Shown: piece by piece, positions 17,753 to 26,858 of the stretch | How positions within the stretch are numbered: position 1 is the stretch's first letter | How the letters are laid out: every line of letters begins with the position of its first letter | Source: an uncultured Paracoccaceae bacterium | GTDB lineage: Bacteria > Pseudomonadota > Alphaproteobacteria > Rhodobacterales > Rhodobacteraceae | Reading direction: 5' to 3' | DNA length: 64,000 nucleotides | Assembly: GCA_947495795.1 (NCBI GenBank) | Contig: CANMAI010000001.1 | Location: 558,001-622,000, forward strand | Notes under the pieces: model-generated | The model's database searches: none | What the model was told of the DNA's origin: nothing | The model's input: the letters and a program-made list of their open reading frames with translations, nothing else | Position numbers and translations under genes: made by a program

Positions 17753-17780
17753 GCTGCGGGCGGCACGCCTCGCCCGCGGC
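17753..17780 (+). promoter_or_regulatory. GC-rich stem-loop between pufA and pufL
   Basis: GCTGCGGGCG (17753-17762) pairs with CGCCCGCGGC (17771-17780) over 10 bp (one G-U) with an 8-nt loop, 60 nt before pufL. In Rhodobacter the pufA-pufL intercistronic hairpins block 3' exonucleases so that pufBA mRNA outlives pufLM mRNA. The position and form here fit that role. A further GGGGCCCC palindrome follows near 17802-17809. Confidence 0.72.
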
Positions 17781-17840
17781 AATTCTAACTGAAACACGGG
17801 CGGGGCCCCAGCGGCCTGCCACCAACGCGGAGACGGAAGT

Positions 17841-18668
17841 ATGGCTTTGCTCAGCTTCGAGAAAAAATATCGCGTACGCGGGGGTACGCTGATCGGGGGA
17901 AGCCTTTTCGACTTCTGGGTCGGGCCCTTCTATGTCGGCTTCTTCGGTGTCACGGCATTCTTTTTTGCCGCCCTCGGAACTGCCCTTATCTTTGTTGGTG
18001 CAGCAATTGGCCCCACATGGAACCCTTGGCTGATTTCGATTTATCCGCCCAAGGTTGAGGCTGGGTTGGCCTTCATGCCGATGAATGAAGGCGGGCTCTG
18101 GCAGATCATCACGATCTGTGCGCTCGGTGCCTTCTGTTCCTGGGCCTTGAGGCAGGTAGAGATCTGCCGAAAGCTTGGCATGGGTCTCCATGTTCCCGTT
18201 GCCTTCAGCTTTGCGATCCTCGCTTTCGCGACGCTTAACGTGATCCGCCCCATCTTGATGGGTGCCTGGGGGCACGCATTTCCCTATGGGATCTGGACGC
18301 ATCTCGATTGGGTTTCAAACGTTGGATATACATACGGTAACTTCCACTACAATCCCGCGCATATGATCGCCGTTTCCCTGTTTTTTACGACGACGCTGGC
18401 GCTGGCACTTCATGGCTCGCTGATCCTTTCAGCAACCAATCCGAGTGCGGATGAAGTGCGCACTCCGGACCATGAGGATACCTATTTCCGCGATTTCATC
18501 GGCTATTCCGTCGGTACGCTCGGCATCCACCGTGTTGGCTTGCTTCTGGCGTTGAACGCAGGCCTCTGGTCCGCGATCTGCATCGTGATCTCCGGCACAA
18601 TCTGGACGGATGCCTGGGTTGTCTGGTGGGATTGGTGGCTCGACCTGCCCTTCTGGGCTGATCTGTGA
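17841..18668 (+). CDS. pufL: photosynthetic reaction centre L subunit
   Basis: A 275-residue protein with five membrane helices. Recognisable blocks: [20 protein letters not shown] at the N-terminus, [29 protein letters not shown] with the special-pair and accessory-chlorophyll His ligands, [13 protein letters not shown], and the iron/quinone region [18 protein letters not shown]. It binds the special pair and the QA-side active-branch pigments together with PufM. The ribosome site GGAGACGGAAG precedes the ATG. It ends 13 nt before pufM. Confidence 0.97.
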   Translation: MALLSFEKKYRVRGGTLIGGSLFDFWVGPFYVGFFGVTAFFFAALGTALIFVGAAIGPTWNPWLISIYPPKVEAGLAFMPMNEGGLWQIITICALGAFCSWALRQVEICRKLGMGLHVPVAFSFAILAFATLNVIRPILMGAWGHAFPYGIWTHLDWVSNVGYTYGNFHYNPAHMIAVSLFFTTTLALALHGSLILSATNPSADEVRTPDHEDTYFRDFIGYSVGTLGIHRVGLLLALNAGLWSAICIVISGTIWTDAWVVWWDWWLDLPFWADL

Positions 18669-18681
18669 GGAGTTGAGAGCA

Positions 18682-19644
18682 ATGGCAATCGAATATCAAA
18701 ACATCTTCACGCAAGTTCAGGTTCAGGGTCCGGCGGAAACCGGCATGGCTGTGTCTGATGATTGGAACTCCGATCGGGTTGGCGTACCCAGCTTTTCCAA
18801 GCTGATGGGCTGGATCGGGAATGCGCAATTGGGGCCCATCCATCTGGGTTTCTTCGGCCTTATCGGTCTGGTGGCCGGGGCGCTCTGGTTCTTTATCGTT
18901 GGCCTCAATTTCTGGATCCAGGTGGATTTCAACCCGGCGCTCTTCCTGCGAGAGCTCTTCTGGCTCTCCCTCGATCCACCGGCACCGGAATATGGCCTTT
19001 CCATGCCGCCGCTTGATGAAGGTGGATGGTGGCTGATATCCAGCCTGTTCCTTCTGATATCGGTGATGGCCTGGTGGGCGCGATCCTACTCACGCGCACG
19101 TGCGCTCGGCCTTGGCTACCATGTGAGCTGGGCCTTTCTTGCAGCGATCTGGCTCTTCCTTGTGCTCGGCCTTATCCGGCCAGTGCTGATGGGCAGTTGG
19201 TCTGAGGCGGTGCCTTACGGGATTTTCACCCATCTGGATTGGACGAACAATTTCTCACTGACGTATGGGAACCTGTTTTACAATCCGTTCCACGCGCTCT
19301 CGATCGTCTTCCTTTATGGCTCCACGCTTCTTTTTGCGATGCACGGTGCCACGATCCTTGCGGTTACCCGTGTGGGTGGAGACAGGGAAATCGAACAGAT
19401 CCTGGATCGCGGAACAGCCTCTGAGCGCGCGGGCCTCTTCTGGCGCTGGACGATGGGCTTCAATGCAACGATGGAAGGGATCCATCGGTGGGCCTGGTGG
19501 TTCGCTTGCCTCACAACAATTACCGGGGGCATCGGTATTCTGCTTACGGGCACCGTGGTGGACAATTGGTATGAATGGGCCGTCATCCACGGGTATGGGC
19601 CAGTCTACCCCGATAATGTGGAGATCCCCGGAACTGGCGGCTGA
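18682..19644 (+). CDS. pufM: photosynthetic reaction centre M subunit
   Basis: A 320-residue, five-helix subunit paired with PufL. The N-terminus [17 protein letters not shown], the pigment-ligand region [30 protein letters not shown], the [13 protein letters not shown] segment and the non-haem-iron/quinone site [20 protein letters not shown] are all intact. The ATG at 18682 follows GAGGAGTTGAGAGC. A rho-independent terminator starts 38 nt after the stop, so neither a cytochrome subunit (pufC) nor pufX belongs to this operon. Confidence 0.97.
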   Translation: MAIEYQNIFTQVQVQGPAETGMAVSDDWNSDRVGVPSFSKLMGWIGNAQLGPIHLGFFGLIGLVAGALWFFIVGLNFWIQVDFNPALFLRELFWLSLDPPAPEYGLSMPPLDEGGWWLISSLFLLISVMAWWARSYSRARALGLGYHVSWAFLAAIWLFLVLGLIRPVLMGSWSEAVPYGIFTHLDWTNNFSLTYGNLFYNPFHALSIVFLYGSTLLFAMHGATILAVTRVGGDREIEQILDRGTASERAGLFWRWTMGFNATMEGIHRWAWWFACLTTITGGIGILLTGTVVDNWYEWAVIHGYGPVYPDNVEIPGTGG

Positions 19645-19681
19645 TAAGAGTCGTTAACGCGACATCTCCATGCATCAAAGA

Positions 19682-19716
19682 ACCGCAACTGTGGCTTCAC
19701 GGTTGCGGTCTTTTTC
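19682..19716 (+). terminator. rho-independent terminator of the puf operon
   Basis: A 12-bp stem (ACCGCAACTGTG with CACGGTTGCGGT, one G-U pair) closes a 4-nt GCTT loop and is followed directly by CTTTTT. It ends the bchCXYZ-pufQBALM transcript 38 nt after pufM. Confidence 0.92.
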
Positions 19717-19802
19717 CATTTAGCTCTAGAATTTAACAGTTTAGAGACGATGCATTCAATAGACGGCTGATTTTTCGTTTGCTGATGATCTAGGATCAAC
19801 CG

Positions 19803-20867
19803 ATGCCCCAACCGTTCCTCTCGCCCGAAAGACGGCAGCAAGCCGCGCTGGCGCAAGTACTGGAAGCAGCCCTCGAGCTGCTGCAGAAGGGCAGCGCCGA
19901 ACGGCTGCAAAGGCGGACGGGCGCATTGATCGCGCTTGCAGCAGAAAGCGGTGGAATCGAATACGAACAGGACACGCTCCATGCCGTCGTCGTTCTCCTA
20001 GCTCTTGTCGATGATCTGCTTCCAGGGCTTCTCGAGAGCCAATCGGTATCAGGCACCGTAGAACCGCTTGGGATTGAGCTTTCTCTCAGACCAACCTTGC
20101 TGGATACGCTTGCGGAGCCGAGGAAGGACCGCGACGCATTGCTTGGTATGTGGGGCTTCGAGAGCAATGTGGTGGACTTGGTTGGTGAATATCTCGGCAG
20201 CCAGAACGCACCGGTTGATCGTCCAATTTTTGTGCATTTAAAGCGTTCGGCGCTTTCGAGTGAACTGGCGAATATACCGCCCTTCAAGCCAGACACAACA
20301 CTCTCGGAAACAGCTGATCCAGACTTTCTGGCGATGGCTCTGTGGAAGCTGATGGCGCTGAAAAGCCAGATGACGGCAGATCACAGCCTGCGGGTAGCTA
20401 GATTTTCGCTTGCGATTGCCGAACGGGCCGAAGTGCCGGAAACTGATTTTGATCTTCTTGTGCGCTCTGCTTTGTTGCACGATATCGGCAAGCTGGCATT
20501 GCCCGATGATCTTCTCAACAAGAGCAGCAGTCTTGAGTTCGAGGAGCGCGCGCACATCAGAACTCATGCCGCCGTTGGAGAGGCTCTGCTTGCGAGCACA
20601 CCCGAGTTGCAGACAACAGCGTCAATCGTTGGGCGGCACCACGAAAAGCGTGATGGTTCCGGTTACCCGCTTGGCCTGCAGGGGAACGAGATTGACCCGC
20701 TTACCAGTGTACTGACGGCGGCAGATGTATTTGATGCGCTCGCCTATGCGCGCCCGTACAGGGCGGCGCTTGGGCTGGATGAGGTTTTTGCTATCATGAC
20801 TGGCGACATGGCCTCAGCTCTCGATAGGAAAAACGTTGCTCTGCTGCAGGATATCGTGGCGGCCTGA
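19803..20867 (+). CDS. HD-GYP domain protein (putative cyclic-di-GMP phosphodiesterase)
   Basis: A 354-residue protein. From about residue 185 it carries an HD-GYP domain: DHSLRVARFSLAIAER, the metal-binding LLHDIGKLALPDDLL near residue 222, RTHAAVGEALL, then HHEKRDGSGYPLGLQGNEI near residue 278, with GSGYP as the GYP-type signature, and TAADVFDALAYARPYR. The N-terminal 180 residues are mostly helical and I recognise no sensor domain in them. HD-GYP enzymes hydrolyse cyclic-di-GMP to GMP. It stands between the puf terminator and hemE, with its own unidentified promoter. Its ending is 6 nt from the convergent hemE stop. Confidence 0.85.
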   Translation: MPQPFLSPERRQQAALAQVLEAALELLQKGSAERLQRRTGALIALAAESGGIEYEQDTLHAVVVLLALVDDLLPGLLESQSVSGTVEPLGIELSLRPTLLDTLAEPRKDRDALLGMWGFESNVVDLVGEYLGSQNAPVDRPIFVHLKRSALSSELANIPPFKPDTTLSETADPDFLAMALWKLMALKSQMTADHSLRVARFSLAIAERAEVPETDFDLLVRSALLHDIGKLALPDDLLNKSSSLEFEERAHIRTHAAVGEALLASTPELQTTASIVGRHHEKRDGSGYPLGLQGNEIDPLTSVLTAADVFDALAYARPYRAALGLDEVFAIMTGDMASALDRKNVALLQDIVAA

Positions 20868-20873
20868 AGCGTT

Positions 20874-21908
20874 CTAGCGCCTCAGAACATCCAGCATTGT
20901 TTGAACATGCTCAGGGTTGGCGTCTGGCGTGATACCGTGGCCGAGGTTGAAAATATAAGGGCCGTTGGCGAAAGTTTCGCGCAGGTTCATCACGCTACGC
21001 TCCAGCATTGGGCCACCCGTGATTAGAAGTGCCGGATCGAGATTGCCCTGCACGCATGTTTTGGGCTGTAAAACGCGCGCAGCCCATGCGGGATCTACGT
21101 TTGTGTCAATTGCACAGGCAGCAATGCCGCTTGTCTCGATGAAGCGCTCCACCTTTTCACCGGCTTGTCTTGGGAAGCCTATCACCGGCACGTTCGGATG
21201 CACCTGAGCCAAGCGATCAACAATCCGTTTGGCGGGAAGAGTGGCGTATTTCTCAAAGACGGGCCCGGGCAAAGCGCCGGCCCAACTGTCAAACAGCTTC
21301 ACGACTTCCGCCCCTGCTTCGATCTGACGGATCAGGTACTCGCAGGTTGCTTCCGTGATCAGATCCATCAGCTTATCAAAGGTTTCAGGGTCGCCATACA
21401 TAAGCTTTCGGGCCGGGGCCTGATCTTTTGTGCCCTGCCCGGCGATCATGTAAGTGGCTACTGTCCAGGGCGCACCGGCAAAGCCGATCAACGCAGTTTC
21501 CGCTGGCAACTCTCTTCGCAGAATGCGCACTGTCTCGTAGATTGGGGCGAGTGTCTCGTGGATCGTTTCGACAGGCTTGAGCTTCGCAAAGTCGGCAGCG
21601 CTCGTGATGGTTGAAAGCCGCGGCCCCTCTCCTTCGACAAACCAGAGATCCGCGCCTAAAGCCTGAGGAACGAGGAGAATATCGGCAAAGAGGATCGAGG
21701 CATCAAAGCCGTAGCGGCGAATAGGCTGGAGCGTGACTTCGGCTGCAAGGTCGGGCCGATAACAGAGATCGAGAAAGCTTCCGGCTTCCGCCCGGGTTGC
21801 GCGATATTCGGGAAGATAGCGCCCGGCCTGGCGCATCATCCATGCGGGTGGCGGATCGAGGGTTTCACCGGCCAGAACGCGCAGCAACCGCTTGTCTTCA
21901 CTCTTCAT
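20874..21908 (-). CDS. hemE: uroporphyrinogen decarboxylase
   Basis: A 344-residue cytosolic enzyme that removes four carboxylates from uroporphyrinogen III to give coproporphyrinogen III. Family signatures are [17 protein letters not shown] near residues 19-35 and [20 protein letters not shown] near residue 145, and [16 protein letters not shown] near the C-terminus. It is divergent from hemC, and one PpsR/CrtJ-type palindrome lies 16 nt upstream of its start, suggesting shared light/oxygen control of tetrapyrrole supply. Length is normal. Confidence 0.96.
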   Translation of the reverse strand: MKSEDKRLLRVLAGETLDPPPAWMMRQAGRYLPEYRATRAEAGSFLDLCYRPDLAAEVTLQPIRRYGFDASILFADILLVPQALGADLWFVEGEGPRLSTITSAADFAKLKPVETIHETLAPIYETVRILRRELPAETALIGFAGAPWTVATYMIAGQGTKDQAPARKLMYGDPETFDKLMDLITEATCEYLIRQIEAGAEVVKLFDSWAGALPGPVFEKYATLPAKRIVDRLAQVHPNVPVIGFPRQAGEKVERFIETSGIAACAIDTNVDPAWAARVLQPKTCVQGNLDPALLITGGPMLERSVMNLRETFANGPYIFNLGHGITPDANPEHVQTMLDVLRR

Positions 21909-21923
21909 ATTCGTCCCCTGATC

Positions 21924-21941
21924 TGTCAGATGTAGCCTACA
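21924..21941. promoter_or_regulatory. PpsR/CrtJ-type operator between hemE and hemC
   Basis: TGTCAGATGTAGCCTACA is an exact TGT-N12-ACA palindrome in the 105-nt gap between the divergent hemE and hemC genes. It is single, unlike the paired sites at crtE and bchC. PpsR is known to repress some hem genes in Rhodobacter, so this is plausible but rests on the motif alone. Confidence 0.65.
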
Positions 21942-22013
21942 GTTGCGCCTTGCCGAGGGAAAGACATCTTCTGCAATTGCATGGGTTTACGAGGCAAGTT
22001 AGGCTCCCGAGAT

Positions 22014-22955
22014 ATGAAAAGTGCACACCCTTCCCCGGATAGCCCATTGCGCATCGGAACACGCGGTTCGCCTCTGGCACTCGCGCAAGCATTTGAGACC
22101 AGAAAACGCCTGATGGCAGCGCATGATCTGCCGGAAGAGGCGTTCCACATCGAGGTGATCAAGACGACCGGTGATGCAGTGCAGGATAGGCCGTTGAGCG
22201 AGATTGGCGGTAAGGGGCTCTTCACCAAGGAGATCGAAGAGGCGATGCTGGCAGGGGCCATCGATATCGCCGTGCATTCCATGAAGGATATGCCGGTGGA
22301 TCAGCCGGCGGGGCTGACGCTGGATTGTTATCTACCGAGGGAAGACGTGCGTGATGCGTTCGTCTCACTTGAGTTTGCAGGTATCGCGGCGCTTCCGGAA
22401 GGTGCGGTGGTGGGCACATCCAGCCTCCGTCGGCGGGCGCAATTGAAAAATCGGAGGCCGGACCTTCAGGTTGTCGAGTTTCGCGGAAATGTGCAGACGC
22501 GGTTGCGCAAGCTTAGGGAAGGTGCGGCCTCGGGCACCTTTCTTGCGATGGCGGGGCTTAATCGGCTTGGGCTGAACAATGTGCCGAAGAATCCGATTGA
22601 AACGGAGGATATGCTGCCCGCGATTGCCCAAGGTGCCATCGGTATTGAGCGACGGTTGGACGATGACGTGACGGCAGAACTGTTGGCGGCAATTCACCAC
22701 GGTCCGACCGGGCTTCGCCTCACGGCGGAAAGATCAATGTTGCGCGGGCTTGATGGTTCTTGCCAGTCGCCTATCGGTGGGCTGGCCGTTCTGGATGGTG
22801 AATCTCTCGTGCTGAGGGGGGAGATTATTCGCCCGGACGGCTCGGAGGCTCTGTTGGAAACGGTTTCTGGCAATGCGTCTGATGGGGCTGAAATGGGCAG
22901 CGAAGCCGCGGCAATCCTGCTCGGAAAAGCGGGTCCCGGTTTCTTCTCACACTGA
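22014..22955 (+). CDS. hemC: porphobilinogen deaminase (hydroxymethylbilane synthase)
   Basis: A 313-residue enzyme that joins four porphobilinogens into hydroxymethylbilane. Visible motifs are LRIGTRGSPLALAQA near the N-terminus, DIAVHSMKDMP with the substrate-binding residues, TSSLRRRAQL, and the dipyrromethane-cofactor cysteine in LDGSCQSPIGG. I set the start at 22014 because it gives the usual N-terminal length; an in-frame upstream start at 21981 would add 11 residues. It shares its upstream region with hemE. It converges with idi, whose stop is 4 nt away. Confidence 0.95.
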   Translation: MKSAHPSPDSPLRIGTRGSPLALAQAFETRKRLMAAHDLPEEAFHIEVIKTTGDAVQDRPLSEIGGKGLFTKEIEEAMLAGAIDIAVHSMKDMPVDQPAGLTLDCYLPREDVRDAFVSLEFAGIAALPEGAVVGTSSLRRRAQLKNRRPDLQVVEFRGNVQTRLRKLREGAASGTFLAMAGLNRLGLNNVPKNPIETEDMLPAIAQGAIGIERRLDDDVTAELLAAIHHGPTGLRLTAERSMLRGLDGSCQSPIGGLAVLDGESLVLRGEIIRPDGSEALLETVSGNASDGAEMGSEAAAILLGKAGPGFFSH

Positions 22956-22959
22956 ATTG

Positions 22960-23478
22960 TCAGGCAGCCTCGCCAAAAATCGTGGCGGTATGCTCAGCCA
23001 CATAGATGCGCAGCCACGGTGTGAAGATCTCCGGCCGCTGATCCATCTCCTGCCGAAGGGCATCCAGCGTTATCCAGCGGGTTTCCATTACCTCGGCCGG
23101 ACTGGGTGCAAGAGATGGGCGACCCTCACCCACAAACATATCCACCACTTCATGCTCAATCAGATCCGCACCCACTTCGGCGCGGTATTCAACGCCTTCG
23201 CGTTGTGAGAGAGAAAGGTTTTCGATCCCGAGTTCTTCGCGAAGCCTTCGCTTCGCGCAAACCTCGGGATCCTCTCCCCAATGCGGGTGCGTGCAGCAGG
23301 CGTTGGCCCAGAGGCCGGGTGTGTGGTATTTGGAAAGGGCGCGGCGTTGCAGAAGGGTTCTGTTTCCGTCCATCACAAAAACGGAGATGGCGGGGTGTTT
23401 CAGGCCACGCCTGTGAACCTCCAGCTTCTCCACGGGTTGCAAAACATCTTCTAACCAGGCCGGAATAAGCTGCGTCAT
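22960..23478 (-). CDS. idi: isopentenyl-diphosphate delta-isomerase (type I)
   Basis: A 172-residue Nudix-fold enzyme that interconverts isopentenyl and dimethylallyl diphosphate. The catalytic cysteine lies in WANACCTHPHWGED near residue 70, the Nudix-like helix in AKRRLREELGIE, and the catalytic glutamate region in IEHEVVDMFVGE. The start overlaps the bchP stop as ATGA. Its product feeds CrtE and so both carotenoid and phytyl/geranylgeranyl tails, which explains its place at the end of the bchG-bch2-bchP operon. Confidence 0.95.
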   Translation of the reverse strand: MTQLIPAWLEDVLQPVEKLEVHRRGLKHPAISVFVMDGNRTLLQRRALSKYHTPGLWANACCTHPHWGEDPEVCAKRRLREELGIENLSLSQREGVEYRAEVGADLIEHEVVDMFVGEGRPSLAPSPAEVMETRWITLDALRQEMDQRPEIFTPWLRIYVAEHTATIFGEAA

Positions 23479-24656
23479 GATGCCGGGATGAGGCGTGTGA
23501 GATGCCCAATATTCTTTGCCATGATGCGGATATGGGCCCAAGGGCGCGCGCGAACAAGCTTTTTGTTCATGTATGCCTCGAAGGTCAGGCGTTGCACGTC
23601 GATATCCCTGCAAAGCGTGACAAACCGCTCGCGCCGGTCGTCGGAACGGTACCATGTATCCTGCATCATACGCAGCACGCGAAACACCATCTTGTGCTCC
23701 TTCATGAAGAAGCGCCGGGCGAGTTGGAGATCGGACGCGCGACCCGTGCTGAGGCATGCACTGGCTGCCATCGCGGCGAAACGCCCCCCGATCATGGCAT
23801 AGTAGATACCTTCGCCGGATGAGGGTGCAACGACGCCTGCAGCGTCGCCAGCCAACACGACATCTTTTCCGTTATCCCATTTCTTCAGGGGCTGGAGCGG
23901 GATCGGCGCGCCTTCCCGCCGGATCGTCTCACACCCAGTTAGACCCGATTGCTCCCGCAATGCGGCGGTGGCCTTCTTCAAATCCACACCCTTGATGCCA
24001 GAGCCCATGCCCACGCTGGCCTGTGCGCCATGCGGGAAGACCCAGCCGTAGAAATCCGGTGAAATCGTGCCGTCATAGATCACATCGCAGCGGGTAGGAT
24101 CGTAGCTTTCTACACCGTCGGGGGCGGCGATGATCTCGTGATAGGCAATCACGTATGGGATGCTTTCTCCCCCCGGCACTTCAGCGCGCGCCACATCGGA
24201 GCGGGCACCATCAGCGCCGATGATGAGCCTGGTTTTGAGAGGTTGCGCTTCATCCTCGCCGCGGGGGCGATACCAAAGCTGCGTGCCTTCCTTGCCCCTT
24301 GTGATCCTAACGAATGTGCCGGTGATCCGCGCGGCTCCCGCCTTTTCAGCACGCGCGCGCAAAAACTCATCGAAATGCTCACGATCCACCATGCCCACAT
24401 AGCCATTCTCGATCTCTATATCGACTTTCTGGGTACTTGGAGAAATCATGCGCGCGGTATTGATCCGGGCAACAATCTGGCTTTCCGGAATGTCGAAATC
24501 CTTGATGAGGCGAGGCGGAACGGCTCCACCGCATGGCTTGATACGGCCCGCACGATCCAGCATCGCAACCTTTGCACCCGAACGCGCCAGATCCTCCGCT
24601 GCCGTCGCCCCTGCCGGGCCGCCGCCCACAACGATCACATCAAAATCCATGGTCAT
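23475..24656 (-). CDS. bchP: geranylgeranyl diphosphate/bacteriochlorophyll reductase
   Basis: A 393-residue flavoprotein that reduces the geranylgeranyl tail of bacteriochlorophyll to phytyl. The FAD fold VIVVGGGPAGATAAEDLARSG opens the protein, followed by the family motif KPCGGAVPPRLI near residue 41; the second FAD motif VVLAGDAAGVVAPSSGEGIYYAM is near residue 275. ATG at 24656 overlaps the preceding stop (ATGA); an alternative ATG two codons on is possible. It is part of the operon bchG-bch2-bchP-idi. Confidence 0.96.
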   Translation of the reverse strand: MTMDFDVIVVGGGPAGATAAEDLARSGAKVAMLDRAGRIKPCGGAVPPRLIKDFDIPESQIVARINTARMISPSTQKVDIEIENGYVGMVDREHFDEFLRARAEKAGAARITGTFVRITRGKEGTQLWYRPRGEDEAQPLKTRLIIGADGARSDVARAEVPGGESIPYVIAYHEIIAAPDGVESYDPTRCDVIYDGTISPDFYGWVFPHGAQASVGMGSGIKGVDLKKATAALREQSGLTGCETIRREGAPIPLQPLKKWDNGKDVVLAGDAAGVVAPSSGEGIYYAMIGGRFAAMAASACLSTGRASDLQLARRFFMKEHKMVFRVLRMMQDTWYRSDDRRERFVTLCRDIDVQRLTFEAYMNKKLVRARPWAHIRIMAKNIGHLTRLIPAS

Positions 24657-25963
24657 TCTCCTGCGACGATAACATTTGGGGTGCGGGGGGCACGGGAAAG
24701 CGCCATGCGTGCGGCGAGCGCTGCCGATACCAAGAAAAGCCCGCCTTCCGCGATGAAAACGGTGCCATAGGCCAAAGCATCATTTGTGAAGATCGCTCTT
24801 GCCACATCCACGGCAACCGTTCCGGCGAAGGCTCCGAGGCCAAAGGCGATGGCCTGCGCCGCTCCGAACACACCCATGCGCACGCCCTCTTGCTGACTGC
24901 GCCCCTGAGAGGCCAGCCCCATCATGGCCGCAATCGCTGCCACGGCAAAACTGCCATTTGCCACGCCAAGCGCCATAACGTTCAGCCCAACAGGCCAGCT
25001 GCCTGCACTTTGCCCGCCGATACCGAGGCCGATCAGCGCAAGGCCGGAAGCAATGCAGCCGCCAACCATCCAGGCGCGGGGTTGCCCGGCAAGCCTGCCC
25101 TTGAAGACGAGCGTGGAGACAAGAACGAGGATCATTCCGAGCAAAGCGCCCTGATGTTGTTGAGAGCCGAGTGTTGTGCTTTCGCCGGGCGTCATTCCGA
25201 ATACATGGCCCCCGTAAGGTTCCAGGATCAGATCCTGAGCATTGTAGGCGAACATGGAGGCGAAGACGAAGATTGCGAAGTGGCGGGCTTTCTTGTCAGC
25301 CCAAACTTCTGCCAGAATGTGCTTGAGAGGCGGTTTGGTGGAGGGGACCTCCTGCTGAACGGGCAGAACGGAGCGTTCAATACCCCAGACACCAAGTAGT
25401 GTGAGGGTGATACCGATGCCGCACACAATCAGCGTGATGATCAGCAGGCGCTCAATGGTGTAGGGATCAAGGTTTGCGCCCACCGTCGCACCTGTTGTCG
25501 CCAGCCCAGCCACCATCATGATCCAGACGAGCGGCCCGGCAGCGGCCTTTCGTTCTGGTGCAACTGTTGCGGCGAGCAATGCCAGCAGGTTGGTTCCGGC
25601 TGAGCCAATCCCGATGCCAATGAGAAGAAACGCCGGAATGGCGGCAGCGATGCCCAGAGCGGAAGACAAACTCATCAGCCAAACCGAGAGCGTGGCAGAG
25701 ATGCCGCCGAGTGCGAGGATCAGAACTCCGCCGATAATCCAGGGTGTTCTACGGCCACCGCCATCCGCGCTGTGGCCAAAACGGGGGCGTAGAAACTGTG
25801 TGCCGTAGTAGATCCCGAAAAGCGTGCCCGCGAGCATTGCGGGCATTGAGAGTTCCACCACCATCACCCGGTTGAGGGTGGTGGTGGTGAGAACGATGAT
25901 GGAACCGAGCGTCATCTGCACGAGGCCAAGACGCATTATGCCGATCCAGCTGAGGTGCTTCAT
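24653..25963 (-). CDS. BCH2/PucC-family major facilitator protein
   Basis: A 436-residue membrane protein with about 12 hydrophobic segments, of the bacteriochlorophyll-delivery branch of the major facilitator superfamily (PucC, LhaA and the orf428/bch2 product between bchG and bchP in Rhodobacter). It starts MKHLSWIGIMRLGLVQMTLGSIIVLTTTTLNRVM (hallmark piece LNRVMVVELSMPA). PucC and LhaA help LH2 and LH1 assembly; this paralogue is thought to pass pigment from BchG/BchP to the assembly sites. Both ends overlap its neighbours by 4 nt. Also written bch2 or orf428. Confidence 0.9.
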   Translation of the reverse strand: MKHLSWIGIMRLGLVQMTLGSIIVLTTTTLNRVMVVELSMPAMLAGTLFGIYYGTQFLRPRFGHSADGGGRRTPWIIGGVLILALGGISATLSVWLMSLSSALGIAAAIPAFLLIGIGIGSAGTNLLALLAATVAPERKAAAGPLVWIMMVAGLATTGATVGANLDPYTIERLLIITLIVCGIGITLTLLGVWGIERSVLPVQQEVPSTKPPLKHILAEVWADKKARHFAIFVFASMFAYNAQDLILEPYGGHVFGMTPGESTTLGSQQHQGALLGMILVLVSTLVFKGRLAGQPRAWMVGGCIASGLALIGLGIGGQSAGSWPVGLNVMALGVANGSFAVAAIAAMMGLASQGRSQQEGVRMGVFGAAQAIAFGLGAFAGTVAVDVARAIFTNDALAYGTVFIAEGGLFLVSAALAARMALSRAPRTPNVIVAGE

Positions 25964-26856
25964 GCCATGCCCCCCAGAGCAAATGCCGCTGTCAGCATTC
26001 CCAGGACGTAAAGCATAACACCTGTGGCGTTGTACCAGGGTGCAAACGCCTTCGGATCTTTCATCAGCTGGAGCATTGCAAAGCCTTGCGCCAACAGCAG
26101 TGCGAAGATGATCAGCGCGTGCCAGTGCTGGCCCCAAAATGCCAGTGCTGCGATGACAACGAACTGAGGAATAGCCATGACCCAGCATGCAAGTTTTGCT
26201 GCGCGTTCCGGCCCGAGCGTTACCGGAAGGGAGTTTACGCCTGTTTCACGGTCTCCTTCCAATGCCTTGAAGTCGTTCAGCGTCATGATGCCATGAGCAC
26301 CCAGTGCATATAGAAGTGCGATCAGCACGACTTCCCAGCGTGGTGCGCCCACGCTCATCACAGCGGCACCTGTGAACCAAGGCAGGCCTTCATAACAAAG
26401 CCCAACGAGGCCGGGCCCCCACCAGCCGGACCGCTTCAAACGAACAGGTTCTGCGGAATAGGCCCATGCAGCAGTAACTGCCAGTATCGTGGCCCCGAGC
26501 CCCCATACGCCGAGTGGGATTGCCAGCAAAACGGCAAGGCCGCTCATCGCCAAAGCGATCCACAAGCCCCAGCGGCCGGGCATCCGCCCCGATGGGATCG
26601 GCCGGTCAGGCTCATTTATGGCATCGACATGTCTGTCGCACCAATCATTCGCGGCCTGGCTCATCCCACAAACAATCGGGCCGGCCAGAACAACGCCAAG
26701 CGCAAAAAGGCCCCATCTTTCCGAAATTGGCACACCAGAAGAAACAACGCCGCACATATAGGCCCACATCGGCGGAAACCACGTGACAGGCTTCAGCAGC
26801 TCCAGAACCACAGCGGGATGCGGTCGAGCGAGTCGTATATTTTCTGTGACAGCCAT
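25960..26856 (-). CDS. bchG: bacteriochlorophyll synthase (geranylgeranyl transferase)
   Basis: A 298-residue UbiA-family prenyltransferase with about eight to nine membrane helices that esterifies bacteriochlorophyllide a with the geranylgeranyl or phytyl tail. The first Asp-rich motif is in NDWCDRHVDAINEPDRPIPSGR near residue 70 and the second region in NDFKALEGDRETGVNSLPV near residue 205. ATG at 26856 is taken as start; a GTG seven codons earlier is the alternative. Neither has a visible Shine-Dalgarno sequence, and a PpsR/CrtJ-type palindrome ends 2 nt before the ATG, so the message may be leaderless. It heads the operon bchG-bch2-bchP-idi. Confidence 0.96.
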   Translation of the reverse strand: MAVTENIRLARPHPAVVLELLKPVTWFPPMWAYMCGVVSSGVPISERWGLFALGVVLAGPIVCGMSQAANDWCDRHVDAINEPDRPIPSGRMPGRWGLWIALAMSGLAVLLAIPLGVWGLGATILAVTAAWAYSAEPVRLKRSGWWGPGLVGLCYEGLPWFTGAAVMSVGAPRWEVVLIALLYALGAHGIMTLNDFKALEGDRETGVNSLPVTLGPERAAKLACWVMAIPQFVVIAALAFWGQHWHALIIFALLLAQGFAMLQLMKDPKAFAPWYNATGVMLYVLGMLTAAFALGGMA

Positions 26857-26858
26857 AG

